Positions 6,800-7,832 of a DNA stretch of 7,832 nt are shown here, one piece after another. A model generated the notes under the pieces. That model had not been told where the DNA came from. It ran no database searches and saw only the letters and a list, made by a program, of their open reading frames with translations. Within the stretch, counting starts at the first letter, position 1; each line of letters starts with the position of its first letter. The DNA lies in assembly GCA_016302985.1 (NCBI GenBank), contig JAEDMN010000159.1:1-7832 (forward strand). The letters run 5' to 3'. The translations under genes were made by a program, and so were the position numbers. Source of the stretch: Kiritimatiellia bacterium (GTDB lineage Bacteria; Verrucomicrobiota; Kiritimatiellia; RFP12; UBA1067).

Positions 6800-7671
6800 C
6801 ACCGGACCTCCCGCGCGTCGAGAAACGCCTTGTAGTACTTCTGGAGACGTTCCTCCATGCGCTGGCGATGCTTGTAGACGGACGCGGGCGAAACCTTGAA
6901 CCGCGCCGCGATGGCCTCGAACGCGCCGTCTCCATGCCGTCCGTTCTGCGCATGTTCGAGCAGGAGCTCGTAGATCTCCTTCGTCTGCCGTTCGATGCGC
7001 GGATCCGCCATCACGGCCTCGATGGCGTACTGCGCGGCCAGTCGTTTGATGTGCAAGTCATTTTCCGTCTCATCCTGCCCATCACCTTGGATTTCGCCAC
7101 GTTCGAACGCCTCAAAGTCTGCCTCCCACGTCTGCAGCGTCTCTTCATCTCCCGCCCACTCACGCACACGATCCTCGTCGAACTCGTCATAACCCTCGTA
7201 ACGATTGTCTGCGGCCTCCGTTGGATCATCCACCGCGCCCCATCCACCCTCGAACTTCTGGTTGTCGACGAACACGAGTCGATCGGCCTTCCGCGCGTTG
7301 TAGAGACTACGTGCCACGTTCTTCAGCACCGACAGGAGATAATTCCGGAATCTTTTCCCCTTTTCGAGTTCGAAGATCCGCCATTTGAGTCCGTGCCGGA
7401 CCTTCTTCGCCAGCTGATCCGCGGTGAAGTCCACGTCGAACTGCGGGAAGTCCGGCAGGATGATGTTCTTCAGCTGCCAGAACGTCTGTTCGACGGCCTC
7501 GTCCGGATCGACTCCATCCGGAATGAACGCGCGCCGTCCCGTCGCCGCGTCCACCTTGCACGCCGCATAGTGCAGATAGTCGTAGTACTGGTTCACGAAC
7601 TCTTCCCAGCGTCCGCTGTTCTTGTCGTTCTTCAATGCCAGAATGAGGCTCTCTCGTGTATTCGCAACCAT
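6799..7671 (-). CDS. ECF-type (sigma-70 family) RNA polymerase sigma factor
   Basis: The product has 290 residues from ATG 7671. Region 2 opens with TRESL and RWEEFVNQYYDYL (21-33), then the region 2.2 helix DPDEAVEQTFWQL (55-67), then FRNYLLSVLKNVARSLYNARKADR (108-131), the -10 recognition part. Region 4 ends the protein, with a helix-turn-helix at about 251-276 (FEAIAARFKVSPASVYKHRQRMEERL) for -35 recognition. Typical ECF factors have about 170-200 residues; this one is longer because of roughly 20 extra residues between 2.2 and 2.3 (about 70-100) and an acidic linker of about 85 residues (133-217). No anti-sigma gene is adjacent; instead a Ser/Thr kinase follows in a TGATG overlap, as in kinase-controlled ECF groups such as EcfP/PknT. 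ATG 7671 is preferred over ATG 7677 because AAAGG (7680-7684) lies 8 bases from it and only 2 from the other. Confidence 0.85.
   Translation of the reverse strand: MVANTRESLILALKNDKNSGRWEEFVNQYYDYLHYAACKVDAATGRRAFIPDGVDPDEAVEQTFWQLKNIILPDFPQFDVDFTADQLAKKVRHGLKWRIFELEKGKRFRNYLLSVLKNVARSLYNARKADRLVFVDNQKFEGGWGAVDDPTEAADNRYEGYDEFDEDRVREWAGDEETLQTWEADFEAFERGEIQGDGQDETENDLHIKRLAAQYAIEAVMADPRIERQTKEIYELLLEHAQNGRHGDGAFEAIAARFKVSPASVYKHRQRMEERLQKYYKAFLDAREVR
6807..6812 (-). promoter_or_regulatory. Ribosome binding site of the kinase, inside the sigma gene
   Basis: GGGAGG on the minus strand lies 7 bases before ATG 6799 and only 4 before GTG 6802. It sits within the last codons of the sigma gene, so kinase translation is coupled to sigma translation and the ATG start is favoured. 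Confidence 0.75.
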
Positions 7672-7679
7672 AGACATAA

Positions 7680-7684
7680 CCTTT
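7680..7684 (-). promoter_or_regulatory. Ribosome binding site of the sigma factor
   Basis: AAAGG on the minus strand is 8 bases before ATG 7671 and 2 bases before ATG 7677. The spacing selects the shorter form, beginning MVANTRESL. The match is weak, so the longer form cannot be excluded. Confidence 0.5.
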
Positions 7685-7694
7685 AGACTGCAAC

Positions 7695-7703
7695 ATTATA
7701 ACA
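7695..7703 (-). promoter_or_regulatory. Extended -10 promoter of the sigma/kinase operon
   Basis: The minus strand reads TGT-TATAAT: a perfect -10 hexamer (7695-7700) with a TGn extension. It is preceded by a run of eight T (7703-7710) and an A/T-rich upstream stretch. No good -35 hexamer is seen at 16-18 bases, which an extended -10 can tolerate. The expected transcript start near 7688 leaves a leader of about 17 bases. The elements are those of the housekeeping sigma factor, so the operon need not depend on its own ECF product. Confidence 0.75.
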
Positions 7704-7746
7704 AAAAAAACACAACTCTAAGTCCATGGCAAAAACAAGAATCACA

Positions 7747-7758
7747 GAGTTATAACTC
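7747..7758. promoter_or_regulatory. 12-base perfect palindrome upstream of the sigma promoter, possible operator
   Basis: GAGTTATAACTC is a perfect palindrome centred about 55 bases upstream of the -10 hexamer. The size and position fit a binding site for a dimeric regulator. No regulator gene is visible in the window, so this is only a candidate. Confidence 0.35.
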
Positions 7759-7832
7759 CATGATTTTAGGACGTGGCCGCATTCCGCGCGTGACTGGAAA
7801 CCTGTTCTCTGCTCAACTATCTGATTTAGGCC

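Noticed and set aside
6760..7686. Long open frame on the + strand opposite the sigma gene
   Set aside because: Antisense shadow of the sigma factor; no ribosome binding site and Leu/Arg/Val-rich composition.
7703..7710. Run of eight T on the minus strand as a terminator for a gene to the right
   Set aside because: No stable GC-rich stem precedes it; it sits directly before the extended -10 element and is better seen as part of the promoter.
7760..7832. Tail of another gene at the right edge
   Set aside because: No frame with recognisable coding character or motif can be supported in this short stretch on either strand.

Overview
The window is a GC-rich bacterial segment with compact, mostly minus-strand coding and short intergenic gaps. 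An ECF-type sigma factor opening with a 'TRESL' motif, a cytosolic eukaryote-like Ser/Thr kinase, a stand-alone AICAR transformylase and a NirJ/AhbC-like radical SAM protein together fit an anaerobic member of the PVC superphylum (Kiritimatiellota or Lentisphaerota, for example) best. This is an inference from gene content only; no rRNA or other phylogenetic marker is present.

Layout from left to right. Positions 1-245 (+) carry the C-terminal end of a radical SAM/SPASM protein. It converges on purH (354-1652, -), and the 108-base gap between them holds degenerate 16-base tandem repeats ending in a strong two-way hairpin. Upstream of purH are its own extended -10 promoter and, immediately before that, the terminator of the next gene set. 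The remaining genes, all on the minus strand and in transcription order from the right edge, are: an ECF-like sigma factor (6799-7671); a Ser/Thr protein kinase coupled to it by a TGATG stop/start overlap (5354-6799); a 317-base non-coding gap with a perfect 11-bp hairpin and some possible operator sites; a 746-residue double-AAA ATPase (2796-5036); an unrecognised protein of 267 residues (1977-2780); and an 81-residue reading frame (1750-1995) that is either a small overlapping gene or the frameshifted end of the 267-residue protein. The last 155 bases of the window hold the promoter of the sigma gene and nothing else I can support.

How the genes may work together. The sigma factor and kinase are translationally coupled, which matches the known arrangement in which a Ser/Thr kinase controls a partner ECF sigma factor by phosphorylation. 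The AAA ATPase and the unknown protein form a second transcription unit directly downstream. Two short sequence blocks (CACAGA and TGATTTT on the + strand) occur in the same order upstream of both units, so the sigma/kinase switch may control the ATPase unit. The kinase has no membrane segment, so its signal would have to be cytoplasmic. The whole set, a kinase-controlled sigma factor driving a tandem AAA remodelling ATPase plus an unknown partner, is the candidate for an undescribed system. Its physiological role cannot be read from this sequence.
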